Below are positions 40,529 through 49,700 of a DNA stretch of 64,000 nucleotides, piece after piece (position 1 is the first letter of the stretch; each line of letters starts with the position of its first letter). This stretch comes from Chloroflexota bacterium (GTDB lineage: Bacteria > Chloroflexota > Dehalococcoidia > Tepidiformales > Tepidiformaceae): the NCBI GenBank assembly GCA_016234445.1, contig JACRBT010000009.1:17223-81222 (forward strand), read 5' to 3'. Below the pieces are notes generated by a model. It was not told where the DNA came from, made no database searches, and was given only the letters and a program-made list of their open reading frames with translations. The position numbers and the translations under genes are program-made.

Positions 40529-41782
40529 ATGTCGGACAAGACAATAAAGACCTCGTTCTGGGTCGCCGGGATCGCCCTGATCCTGGTAGGCGCCTGGGCC
40601 TGGTTCGACCGCTGGGCCAACGCCCATGAGAACACTAACTACGGGAGCATCGTCCCGTGGGGGCTCTGGGTCGCGGCCTACATCTACTTCATCGGCCTGA
40701 GCGCGGGGTCGTTCCTCGTCTCCTCGCTCGTCTACGTCTTCCAGATCAAGCGATTCGAGAAGGTGGGCCGGCTCGCGTTGTTCACAGCGGTGGTCACCCT
40801 GATCCTCGCGTTGCTCGCTATTTCGGCCGACCTCGGCCACACGTTCCGGTCCTGGCACGTGATGGTGTATCCAAACTTCAAGTCGCCGATGGCATGGATG
40901 ATCTGGCTCTACACGGCCTACTTCATTCTCGTCGTGCTCGAACTCTGGTTCGTTCTTCGCCAAGACCTCGTGGTCGGAGCGAAAGCCCAGGGTGCCCGAG
41001 CCAGGCTCTACCGGATCCTGGTCTTCGGGAGCAAGGACGACTCGCCAGCGATGCGGGCCAGCGACAAGCAGATCGTCCGCATCCTGGCAACGGTCGGCGT
41101 ACCCCTGGCTATCATGTTCCACGGAGGCGTCGGTTCACTCTTCGGCGTCGTGGCCTCACGCCCGGCATGGCACGGCGGACTCTTCCCGATCCTCTTCCTG
41201 GTCTCCGCCCTTGCCAGCGGCGGCGCCCTCCTGGTCGTCGTCAGCGCCATCTTCCAGGACGGTCTCCGGCGAAACCGGGACACCGTCGTGGCACTCGGGT
41301 CGCTGGTCCTGGCGCTCCTCCTTGTCGATGTCCTCTTCCAGGTCTCAGAGACACTCGTCGGGTTCTATGGCAACTCGCCCGACAAGATCGAGAACCTCAA
41401 GCTGGTCTACGCCGGGCCTTACTGGTGGGTGACCTGGATCTGGCAGCTCGGCATCGGAACCCTCGTCCCGATTGCCATCCTCGCCCTTCCAACAAGGAAA
41501 GACCCGCGCGCCGTCACCGCGGCCTGCGCCCTCATCGCCGGCGGCTTCCTGGCGGTCCGGCTCAACATCGTCATCCCTGGTCTGGCTGTCGAAGAAGTCA
41601 AAGGTCTCACCGACGCCTTCGACTCGGCCCGCCTCGACACCAACTACGTCCCGAGCGCCATGGAATGGATCTTCAGTGTGGGACTCTTGGGTATCGGGCT
41701 GGTGATGTTCGGCATCGGCGAGTGGCTGCTGCCCAGGGAAACCGAACCCGCACCTGAGGAGGCCTCACATGTCGCAGCCTGA
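40529..41782 (+). CDS. NrfD/PsrC-type quinone-binding membrane subunit
   Basis: A 417-aa membrane protein with about ten hydrophobic segments and the NrfD family signature NYGSIVPWGLWVAAYIYFIG near residue 37 and GLSAGSFLVSSLVYVF. NrfD/PsrC proteins exchange electrons with menaquinol or ubiquinol and may couple this to proton movement. AAGGAG lies eight bases before the ATG. It overlaps the catalytic-subunit gene by 14 bases. It anchors the FeS and molybdenum subunits at the outer face of the membrane. Confidence 0.9.
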   Translation: MSDKTIKTSFWVAGIALILVGAWAWFDRWANAHENTNYGSIVPWGLWVAAYIYFIGLSAGSFLVSSLVYVFQIKRFEKVGRLALFTAVVTLILALLAISADLGHTFRSWHVMVYPNFKSPMAWMIWLYTAYFILVVLELWFVLRQDLVVGAKAQGARARLYRILVFGSKDDSPAMRASDKQIVRILATVGVPLAIMFHGGVGSLFGVVASRPAWHGGLFPILFLVSALASGGALLVVVSAIFQDGLRRNRDTVVALGSLVLALLLVDVLFQVSETLVGFYGNSPDKIENLKLVYAGPYWWVTWIWQLGIGTLVPIAILALPTRKDPRAVTAACALIAGGFLAVRLNIVIPGLAVEEVKGLTDAFDSARLDTNYVPSAMEWIFSVGLLGIGLVMFGIGEWLLPRETEPAPEEASHVAA

Positions 41783-44324
41783 CGCAAAGCAAATCGGACG
41801 CCGCCGCCTTCTCAAGCTTGGCGGCGGGGCGGCAGCCGGGGTGGCAGCAGCGGCGGTGGTCTCCGGTGTCGGCACCCGTTCGGGCGAGCACACGATCAAG
41901 GCGAACGCTGCGGGGCTCGACCGCTGGGGCCGCCAGGCCGGCCAGTGGATCCCAAGTTGCTGCAACATGTGCGGCGGCCAGTGCGGGATCATGGTCCACG
42001 TCGTCAACGGTGTCGTCGAGAAGATCGAGCCGAACAACTGGAACCCGAACAACTACACCAACATCTCTTCCGACTGGGCCGACGGCTACACGGTGGAGCA
42101 GGGCTGCAAGGAAGGCGCAACCATCTGCCCGAAGGGCAACGCCGGCATCATGTCCCTGTACGACCCGGACCGCCTGAAGACTCCCTTGAGGCGGACCAAC
42201 CCGGACAAGTCAGTCGGCGCCGACCCGAAGTGGCAGGAAATCTCTTGGGACCAGGCGCTCGACGAGATCGCGGCCAAGATGAAGACGCTGCGTGACGGCG
42301 GCGAGGCCCACAAGCTGGTCTGGTTCAGCGAAGACCATTCCTTCACGCACCCGCAACAGGACTTCTGCGCCCTCTACGGTACGCCGAACTATTCCAACCA
42401 TGCGAACCTCTGCGACGTCTCGCGCAAGGCCTCGTTCAAGTCGGTGTTGGGTGACGAGCGGCCGCTCGCCGACTTCATCGAGTCCAGGTACATCATGCTC
42501 TTCGGGTGGAACCCCACGTCGGCGATCAAGTGGGTGCACCTGCCGCGCATCATCACCCGTGCCATCGAGAATGGCGCCCGGATGGTCGTCGTGGACCCAT
42601 ACATGTCCGACACCGCCGCCAAAGCCCAGGAGTGGGTCCCGATCCGGCCGTCGACCGACGGGGCGTTTGCCCTGGCGCTCGCGCACGTCATCATCCGCGA
42701 CAACCTCTACGACAAGGACTTCGTGGAGAAGTGGACGGTCGGCTTCGACCAGTTCTCCGCCTTCGTAAAGGACAAGACCCCACAATGGGCCGAGGGCATC
42801 ACGACTGTGAAGGCCGCGACGATCGAGCGCCTGGCGAAGGAGCTCGCGACCACGAAGCCGGCGCTGGTGGACGTGTGGAGCGGTCCCGGACAGCACTCGA
42901 ACGGTGTTCAGGGCGGCCGGGCGGTCGCCATCCTGAACGCGCTGATCGGGACAATCGACAAGCCCGGCGGCATGATGAACCCGAACCGGGGCGGAGGGAA
43001 GTGGACGCAGGCCTCGCCTGACGACACCGCCGCGGCCACCCTCAAGAACGAGCGCATGGACCTGAAGACGACTGACGGCAACGTGTACCCGTTGCGCCAT
43101 GGGTCCGGGGTCTATCCCCAGTCGTTCCTCAATATCATCGAAGGGAAGCCCTACGACGCCAAGATGGGGGTATTCGTTTTCCAGAACGTGATGATGTCCG
43201 TACCCGGCAACCAGAAGGTCGCGCAGGCGCTGGCCAAGCTGGAGACGGTTGTGGTGATCGACACGATGCTCAGCGAGACCGCGATGCTCGCCGACTACGC
43301 GCTCCCCGGCACGGTGTACCTGGAGCGATACGACGTCAACGGCCACTGGGTCACCTGGCCCGTGGTTGGGCTGCGTCAGCCCGTCGTCAAGCCGATCTTC
43401 GGCCAGCCGGCGGAGTACGAAATCGTCGCCGCGCTGGGACGGCGCCTGGGGCTGAAAGACAAGTCCGGGAAGGACTTCTTCAAAGTTGGCGCGATCTCGG
43501 GCCAGCCAATCGAAGACCTCACGGCATGGTACGAAGAGCAGCTCTCCAACGAACTCAAGAACGGCAGCCCGGGCCTCACGCTGGACGAGATGAAGAAGCT
43601 CCCCGGCGCGGTCTGGGTCGACAAGAAGGGGACGGCCTATCAGAAGTACGCGGCCGCCCTCTCCGCCGACGCCCTGAAGACGGCGTTCTACGATGGCGAC
43701 CCGGCGAAGGACGGGACCCTCGTCTACGACAAGGACAAGGCGGCCGGCGGCGCGGTCATCGGTGTCGTCATCGGCGGCAAGGCCACCAAGGGCTTCGCGA
43801 CGCCCAGCCGGAAGGTCGAGCTCTACGCGAAGGGGCTCGAGACGAAGAAAGGTGCCACCGGCAAGGCGGTCAACCCGCTCCCGGTGTATGAGCCGCGCGA
43901 TTGGCAGCCGTCGGAGGAGTTCCCGCTCTACCTGATCAACTGGAAGGAGGCGAACCACACCCACACCCGCACCCAGAACAACTCGTGGCTGCTGGAGATC
44001 AAACCCTTCGGGCCGCTCGTCATCCACCCTGATACCGCGAAGAAGTACGGGGTCGGCGACGACGACTACGTGTGGGTGGAATCGCCCCACGGGAAAGTGA
44101 AAGCGCGGATCAAGGTGTCGCGCCGGATGCACCCCGAGGTCGTTGGCTTGCAGCACGGCTGGGGACACACCGCCCTTGGAGAGAACGCGACCGGTCGCCG
44201 GATCATCTCGGGCCAGCGCGTCCACCGCGGGGCCTCCGATGCGGCCCTCCGGCCGACGAAGGCCGATCCCTTGTCGGGGCAGGCCCTGCACAAGGAGGCC
44301 TGCGTCAAGATCTCTAAGGCGTAG
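41769..44324 (+). CDS. Molybdopterin oxidoreductase, catalytic subunit (PsrA/PhsA/TtrA/ArrA/ArxA group)
   Basis: An 851-aa DMSO-reductase-superfamily protein exported by Tat (RRRLLKLGGG, residues 11-20). The N-terminal 4Fe-4S site is CCNMCGGQC (64-72) with the last Cys in CPKG (120); the gap before it is longer than usual. Cys215 in HANLCDVSR is the candidate molybdenum ligand. Bis-MGD binding segments include MLFGWNPTSAIKW, DVWSGPGQHSN and the C-terminal QNNSWLLEIKP and HGWGHTALG. GAGGAGG precedes the ATG. Operon partners are PsrB- and NrfD-type, and the regulators resemble ArxXSR/TtrSR. This suggests respiration with arsenate, tetrathionate, thiosulfate or polysulfide, or oxidation in the reverse sense. 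The substrate is not resolved. Confidence 0.85.
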   Translation: MSQPDAKQIGRRRLLKLGGGAAAGVAAAAVVSGVGTRSGEHTIKANAAGLDRWGRQAGQWIPSCCNMCGGQCGIMVHVVNGVVEKIEPNNWNPNNYTNISSDWADGYTVEQGCKEGATICPKGNAGIMSLYDPDRLKTPLRRTNPDKSVGADPKWQEISWDQALDEIAAKMKTLRDGGEAHKLVWFSEDHSFTHPQQDFCALYGTPNYSNHANLCDVSRKASFKSVLGDERPLADFIESRYIMLFGWNPTSAIKWVHLPRIITRAIENGARMVVVDPYMSDTAAKAQEWVPIRPSTDGAFALALAHVIIRDNLYDKDFVEKWTVGFDQFSAFVKDKTPQWAEGITTVKAATIERLAKELATTKPALVDVWSGPGQHSNGVQGGRAVAILNALIGTIDKPGGMMNPNRGGGKWTQASPDDTAAATLKNERMDLKTTDGNVYPLRHGSGVYPQSFLNIIEGKPYDAKMGVFVFQNVMMSVPGNQKVAQALAKLETVVVIDTMLSETAMLADYALPGTVYLERYDVNGHWVTWPVVGLRQPVVKPIFGQPAEYEIVAALGRRLGLKDKSGKDFFKVGAISGQPIEDLTAWYEEQLSNELKNGSPGLTLDEMKKLPGAVWVDKKGTAYQKYAAALSADALKTAFYDGDPAKDGTLVYDKDKAAGGAVIGVVIGGKATKGFATPSRKVELYAKGLETKKGATGKAVNPLPVYEPRDWQPSEEFPLYLINWKEANHTHTRTQNNSWLLEIKPFGPLVIHPDTAKKYGVGDDDYVWVESPHGKVKARIKVSRRMHPEVVGLQHGWGHTALGENATGRRIISGQRVHRGASDAALRPTKADPLSGQALHKEACVKISKA

Positions 44325-44346
44325 CCAGACGAGTCCTCCCTGGCCT

Positions 44347-44382
44347 GGGGGAGAGGCAGCGACAGCGCGCTGCCTCTCCCCC
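44347..44382 (+). terminator. Strong hairpin terminator of the respiratory operon
   Basis: GGGGGAGAGGCAGCG pairs perfectly with CGCTGCCTCTCCCCC (15 bp, loop ACAGCG), starting 23 bases after the molybdoenzyme stop. It has no T-run, so it may rely on the stem alone or on a bidirectional mechanism with the convergent excalibur gene. Confidence 0.75.
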
Positions 44383-44475
44383 CTCATGATCTGAGCAGCG
44401 GGCGGGCGCGGAAGGTTTGGCCCGCCCGCATAACAGCCGGTTCGACTCACCCGTCGCTCGGACGTCGGCCAAGGA

Positions 44476-44503
44476 TCCCACACTATGAGTGAATCGTGTT
44501 GGG
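44476..44503. other. dif-like palindrome, site B
   Basis: Arms TCCCACACTAT and ATCGTGTTGGG flank the centre GAGTGA. There is one mismatch against the ACACGAT-N6-ATCGTGT form of sites A and C. It lies between convergent 3' ends, where an operator would make little sense. Otherwise the stretch 44383-44698 holds nothing I can identify. Confidence 0.5.
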
Positions 44504-44698
44504 CGAGCCCATGCTGTCACTTGGAGGGAGCTGGGCCCATCGATCTTCCGATGCGGACAACATCGGGACCGCCGCGCAACTCTCACCGACCGAGGTGGGG
44601 CCCCGCTCGATGGACGTGGTGGCGTCCCCGCACTCAACTGTGACCGCCACAACGATATCGGCTGCTGGGCGCTGACCGTACCGAGTCAACGCCCGGTC

Positions 44699-45148
44699 TC
44701 AGCTCTCACAGCCGATGCCATCGTGGTCGGCGTCGAACCCGTGGGGGTCGGGCGGAAGGACCTGGAACCGCTTGAACCCGACATCCTTGCAGTCGAGGTC
44801 AGGCGGTGGTGGTGGGATGCAGACGGTCGGGTAGGCCGCCGAGCAGCCAGCACGGGAGGGCGTAGCGGTCGCGGCCGGAGCCACGGTCGGCGGCCTGGTG
44901 GTGGGCGTTGCCGTCGCCGGAACGGGGGTGTTGGTGGCGGCCGCCGTATTGGTCGGCTTCGGGGTGTCGGTGGCCACGGCAGTAGCTGTCGCTTCGGGCA
45001 GAGCGGTAGCGCTAGCCGTGGACGCTGGAGTGTCATCGGCCACCTCGGACTCAGAGCCACCGCAGGACATGAGTGCGGCGAGAGCACTGACGGCGAGGCC
45101 GGCGGCCAGAGCAGCGGCGAGTCGTTTGGACGCAGGGTGCCGGGTCAT
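44699..45148 (-). CDS. Lipoprotein with Thr/Pro linker and excalibur calcium-binding domain
   Basis: A 149-aa exported protein. The signal SKRLAAALAAGLAVSALAAL ends at a lipobox-like LMSCGG. A low-complexity Thr/Pro/Ala linker (about residues 40-95) spans the envelope. The C-terminal 40 residues form an excalibur domain: LDCKDVGFKRFQVLPPDPHG then FDADHDGIGCES, with the DxDxDGxxCE calcium loop. Excalibur domains are extracellular and often occur on nucleases and competence-type metallo-beta-lactamases. Here the adjacent gene is just such a protein and also ends in an excalibur domain, so the two probably act together at the cell surface. Confidence 0.8.
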   Translation of the reverse strand: MTRHPASKRLAAALAAGLAVSALAALMSCGGSESEVADDTPASTASATALPEATATAVATDTPKPTNTAAATNTPVPATATPTTRPPTVAPAATATPSRAGCSAAYPTVCIPPPPPDLDCKDVGFKRFQVLPPDPHGFDADHDGIGCES

Positions 45149-45172
45149 GGGACTTTCTCCTGTGCACCTGGG

Positions 45173-46375
45173 TTAGGGCAGGCTCTCGCATACGACTCCG
45201 TCGTCGTCGGCGTCGAGCGCGTTCACATCGGTCGGGTCGTAGGTGTTGTGGAACCACTGGGCGTGGGCCTGGGTCGTGAAGTTGGAGCAGTTGCAGGTGT
45301 TCTGACCGGCCGAGTAGCAAGCCGGGAGGGAATAGCCCCCACCGGTGGTTGGCGTGGCCGTCGGGATGGGGGTGTTCGTCGTGGTCGGCGTGGCCGCCCC
45401 CGGCGTTGTAGGGGTTGACGTAGGCGTGTGTGTCAGCGTCGCCCCACCGCCCGGCACCACGGAGAAGCTGTAGGTCGCGCAGTCGCTGGTCATAATCACC
45501 GAGTCGTCGCCGGCCGTCGTGTCGGTGTAGCGAAGGGAAGCGCCGACTGCGGACAGGCTGGCGAGCGTCTCCGCGTGCGGGTGCCCGTACTGGTTGTTGA
45601 GGCCCGCGCTGATCACCGCCACCTCCGGGTCCAGCGCCTGGAGGAAGGCGAGGGAGCTGGAGGAGTTCGAGCCGTGGTGGCCGACCTTGAGCACGTTCAC
45701 GTCGCGCACCACCCCGGCCGTGAGCATGGAGGTCTCTGAGGCCGTCTCCGCGTCCCCGGTGAAGAGCACGTCCACGGAGCCGCAGGTCAGCTGGAGGACG
45801 ATCGAGTCCACGTTGCTGTCGCCGGAGAGGGAAGGCGGGTGGAGCACCGGGATCTGCAGCCCACCGAGGGGGACGTTCTGGCCGCGACGAAGGGTGACGA
45901 CCGACGCCCCTTCCACGTTCACAGCGGCGATGAAGGTGTCCCAGGTGGCGGTGTCGCTCGTGTCGCCGTTGAGGTAGATGCGCTCCACCTTGAACATCCC
46001 CAGCACCTGGGCGAGCCCGCCGATGTGGTCTGCGTCCGGGTGGGTGGCGACGATGGCGTCGAGGTCGGTAATGCCGAGGGTCTGGAGCCGGGCCTTGATG
46101 GTGGTGCCGCTCCTGCCCCCGTCGATGAGGAGACGCTGGCCGTTGACGGTGATGAGGGTAGCGTCCCCCTGCCCGACATCGATGACGACGATCTGGAAGG
46201 ACGAGACCGGGGAGCTGCCGGGGGAGTCGGCGGCGAGGGCCGGGACAACGGCCCGGTGGGGGAGGGCGCCATCGGCTCCTTCGGCCGAGTTGCGGAAGAG
46301 GGAAGCGGCGGCGACGGCTCCCAAGAGCATGCCGGTAAGGGCGAGGATGGCCGCAAGTCGACGTGGGGACGCCAT
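45173..46375 (-). CDS. Secreted ComEC/Rec2-type metallo-beta-lactamase with excalibur domain
   Basis: A 400-aa exported protein; ATG 46375 gives an N-terminal signal (RRLAAILALTGMLLGAVAAA), while upstream starts add unrelated residues. The metallo-beta-lactamase domain has VIDVGQGDATLI, THPDADHIGGL (111-121), TGDAE (206-210) and VGHHGSNSSSS (231-241). This is the soluble ComEC C-terminal type, thought in other bacteria to be a nuclease. A Thr/Pro linker (about 325-350) leads to an excalibur domain ending DVNALDADDDGVVCESLP. Free-standing secreted versions may degrade extracellular DNA; this activity is inference. It is divergent from the RHS gene, with an operator-rich gap between. Confidence 0.82.
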   Translation of the reverse strand: MASPRRLAAILALTGMLLGAVAAASLFRNSAEGADGALPHRAVVPALAADSPGSSPVSSFQIVVIDVGQGDATLITVNGQRLLIDGGRSGTTIKARLQTLGITDLDAIVATHPDADHIGGLAQVLGMFKVERIYLNGDTSDTATWDTFIAAVNVEGASVVTLRRGQNVPLGGLQIPVLHPPSLSGDSNVDSIVLQLTCGSVDVLFTGDAETASETSMLTAGVVRDVNVLKVGHHGSNSSSSLAFLQALDPEVAVISAGLNNQYGHPHAETLASLSAVGASLRYTDTTAGDDSVIMTSDCATYSFSVVPGGGATLTHTPTSTPTTPGAATPTTTNTPIPTATPTTGGGYSLPACYSAGQNTCNCSNFTTQAHAQWFHNTYDPTDVNALDADDDGVVCESLP

Positions 46376-46493
46376 GGACGGAGAACCTCGGGGCGAAAGC
46401 CGTTCACCAGCACTATAGAGGCGCCAGGGAGTCGTCGTAAGATAGTTAGTCTGCTCCGCGGCAACATCGGTCATCGAGCAGGTGCCTTCGGGC

Positions 46494-46639
46494 GCGACAA
46501 ACGTTGTCGCACTGCGCCGAAGCGCAGGGGGGCTAACGCGACAACTTAGGCTGCGTCTGGATTCGCGAGCGCGACAAAAACGACAGACCTGTCGCCCACG
46601 GAGCGCGCTGAGACGCGCCGATGCGACAGAAACTGTCGC
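46494..46639. promoter_or_regulatory. GCGACA operator cluster
   Basis: Two 17-bp palindromes of the same design, GCGACAA-ACG-TTGTCGC (46494-46510) and GCGACAG-AAA-CTGTCGC (46623-46639), with single GCGACAA sites at 46538 and 46571 and a CGACAG-AC-CTGTCG palindrome at 46581-46594. They fill the gap between the divergent metallo-beta-lactamase and RHS genes, so one regulator may control both. Confidence 0.6.
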
Positions 46640-46667
46640 GACTGGCGACGGGGTCAGCGGCCAACCC

Positions 46668-46696
46668 TTTGCAGAGACTTTGCAAAATAGTGCAAA
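46668..46696. promoter_or_regulatory. TTTGCA repeats upstream of the RHS gene
   Basis: TTTGCA at 46668 and 46679 (11 bp apart) and TGCAAA at 46691 form a palindrome TTTGCA-N6-TGCAAA plus a third half-site. The position, about 100 bases before the RHS start codon, suits an operator or promoter element. Confidence 0.45.
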
Positions 46697-46795
46697 TACC
46701 TGATTGTTCCTGGTGAACAGAGCGTGTACGGTCCCGGCCAACGAGAGGCGAGTCTTATCGGCGAGCCGTGCGTAAGCCATTCGGAGGATCACGCG

Positions 46796-49700
46796 ATGCG
46801 CTATCGAGCTACGTCCCGTCAGAAACCTGGCCGCTCGGCGACCCTCCCGCCGACGGTGAGCAGCCGCGGGCTGAGGCGCCTGCTGGTAGCGAGCCTGCTG
46901 TTGGTCGTCGCACTCGTGCCGGCGGTCGAGCGGGCCGTCGACACGAGGCCGGCCAGGGCCGAGCCCACGGCCTCCGGTGCGGAGGCTCTCTATCCTCCCA
47001 ACCACACCTTCGATGCGGACGTTCAGGAGATGGGCACGCCGCCGAGCAACCACGACTTCGAGACTGGCGGGTATGGCGTGGGAACGCCTCCCAGTAATCA
47101 CGACCTGCAACAGGGGGCGACCGACGAAGGTGCACCGGCCAACTACGACTTCGCGGCGGGCCTGGGCAGCTGGACCACCACCGGCACCGTGACGCTCCAG
47201 AGCGACGCCAACCAGGGGAACTATGCCCGCTTCGACGCGTCGGGAGCGATGATCACGAGTGATGCGTTCACGGTCGGTGCCACCGCCCAGGTGTTGTCCT
47301 ACGACATTGGCTTCCTGAGCACGACCGGCAGCAGCTGGGTGCGGGTGAAGGTGCTGAGCGGCCCCACCTACTCGACGGTGACCGAGGTCGGCAGTTACTC
47401 ATGCAACAGTTGCGGGTACTGGCAGACGCAGTATGCGAACGTCAGCTCGTGGCTGGGCCAATCCATCAAGCTGCGGTTCGAGCGTGGGGCCGGCTCCCTG
47501 GTGTCCGGGGTCGACACGGCGCGCGCCCAGACGATCTTCCCGAACTACGACCTCGTCGGCACCGTCTCCCGACGCTCGGACGGCGGCAACGTGTACGCCA
47601 CCCTCGAAGCGGGCACGACCACCACGATCACGACAGCTGCATTCACCGTTGATGCCGCGGCCCAGTACTCCAGCGTGAAAGTCAAAGGCCTCACGGCCAA
47701 CTCCGATCAGTACAATGTCTACGTCCTCTCCGGCAGCGGTTTCGCAACCTCCACGTTGGTCACCTCCGGGACCGCGGCCGACAGCGACTGGGAGACGGCC
47801 AGCTTCAACCTGACGGCGTGGGCCGGCCAGCAGGTCAAGCTCCAGGTGAAGCGGGTCTCGAACAAGGTCGCGGTGGACGACCTGGGCCCGATGCGGGTGG
47901 ACGTCGCGGGCTGGCTGCCGTCGAAGACGGCCCAGGTCCTCTCAGGGGGCCCGAGCGGCAGCTACGTCTCCATCGACGGCAACCTGACCTCCTCGGCCTT
48001 CACCATCCCGGCCGGCACACAGCAGCTCAAACTGGCGTACAAGGGCGAGACCAGCCCGTCGATCTTCTACGTCGAACTCCTGCGCGGGCCTGACTTCGCC
48101 ACCGTCACGGACATCAACGGTGGTTCGTCCGTAAGCGGTGATCCGGCCACTTGGCAGACCTTCCACGCCGCAGTCCAGGACTACGCAGGCGAGACGGTCA
48201 AGCTCCGCCTCCGCCAGTACTGGGGACGGGGGCAATTCGACACCGCCGGCACGATGGAGCTTGCCGTGCCAGGATGGACGTTCCAGGGCGCCTACCCGGT
48301 GGTGACGGGTTCCGACGCGAGCGGGACATACGTGCGGCCCTACAAGAACGCGTTTTATCTGCGCTCCGCCGACGTCAACACGGGCATCGTCGACACGACC
48401 GGGTACGTGGAGCAGCGGTACTACGCCGTTTCATACGCGATCGGCTCGCAGGTCGGGAGTCTCATCCGGGTGACCTGGAAGAACTACGCCGGGCAGAGCT
48501 GGGATGTCCTGTTGGATGCGTCGGACACCCCCACCGGCTATCGCACGAAGTACTTCCCGCTGACCGACTTCCAGGGCGCCACGGGCTACTTCGTCGTACA
48601 GGTCTCCGACCCGGCGGGCAAGCTCTACGCGATCGCGGACAACCTCGCCCGCCAGCAGCTCCAGGAGCCGCATGCCCAGAAGGTCGGCTTCGGGATCGAT
48701 GCCGCCACCGGTGGTTTTTCCTACGCCGAGCGCGACCTCGAGCTGGAGGGGCAGATGCCCCTCACCTTCCGGCGCTTCTATGTCGGCCAGTCAGACCGTT
48801 ACGGCACCCTGGGTTATCGCTGGAGCCACTCGTACGACACGCGGCTTGAGTTTGCGGCGGGCAACGATGTGGTCGTCGTCTTCGGCTCAGGCGGGCAGGA
48901 GGCGTTCGACTGGAATGCCACCACGTCGACCTACTCGGCCACCGACCCCCGGCACCACGATGAGCTGGTCAAGAACCCCGATGGCAGCTACACGTTCAAG
49001 ACGAAGATCACCTATGCCTACACCTTGGATCCTGAGGGCAACCCCACGGGCATCCAGGAGATCCCAACAGGGCAGGCTGCCGGGCCCGGCTTCGACGCCT
49101 CCGGCCGCCTCGACACCGTCACGGGCAAGCGCCAGCTCACCGTGAACCGGAGCTACCTGCTCGATGCGACCGGCAAGTTGCTCTCCGTCACCGACCTCAA
49201 CAACAACACGATCACGCTTGCCTACGACGCCTCGAATCGCCTGGCCACGGTGACCGACCCGGACGGGCGGCTACTGACCTTGGCGTACAACGCTAGCGGC
49301 CTTCTGAGCAGTGTGACGGCACCGGCCGGTGCCGTGGTCGGCTATGCCTACGACGTGGCCGGCGACCTGCAGGCCGTGACCGACCCCGACGGCGGCGTAA
49401 GGACCTACAGCTACAGCAGGCACCGCCTGACGCAGGCGGTGGACCAGCTGGGCAAGGCGGTCTTCACCAACGCTCTCGACAGCTACAACCGCGTCACGAG
49501 CCAGACCGACCCCCTCAGCAACACCATCGCCCTGAGCTACAACACGCCGGCCAAGGGCGTCACGACAGTGACCGATCCCCTGGGGAGCGTCGCCAGGTAC
49601 TACTACGACCTGCAGCATCGGACGACCGACAAGGTAGACCCGCTCGGGCGCGTCATCAGCTACCTCTTCGACAGCAACGGGAACCTCCAGAAAGTGATCG

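Noticed and set aside
42210..44483. 757-codon antisense frame over the molybdoenzyme gene
   Set aside because: Same codon-bias shadow; the sense frame has Tat, FeS and cofactor motifs.
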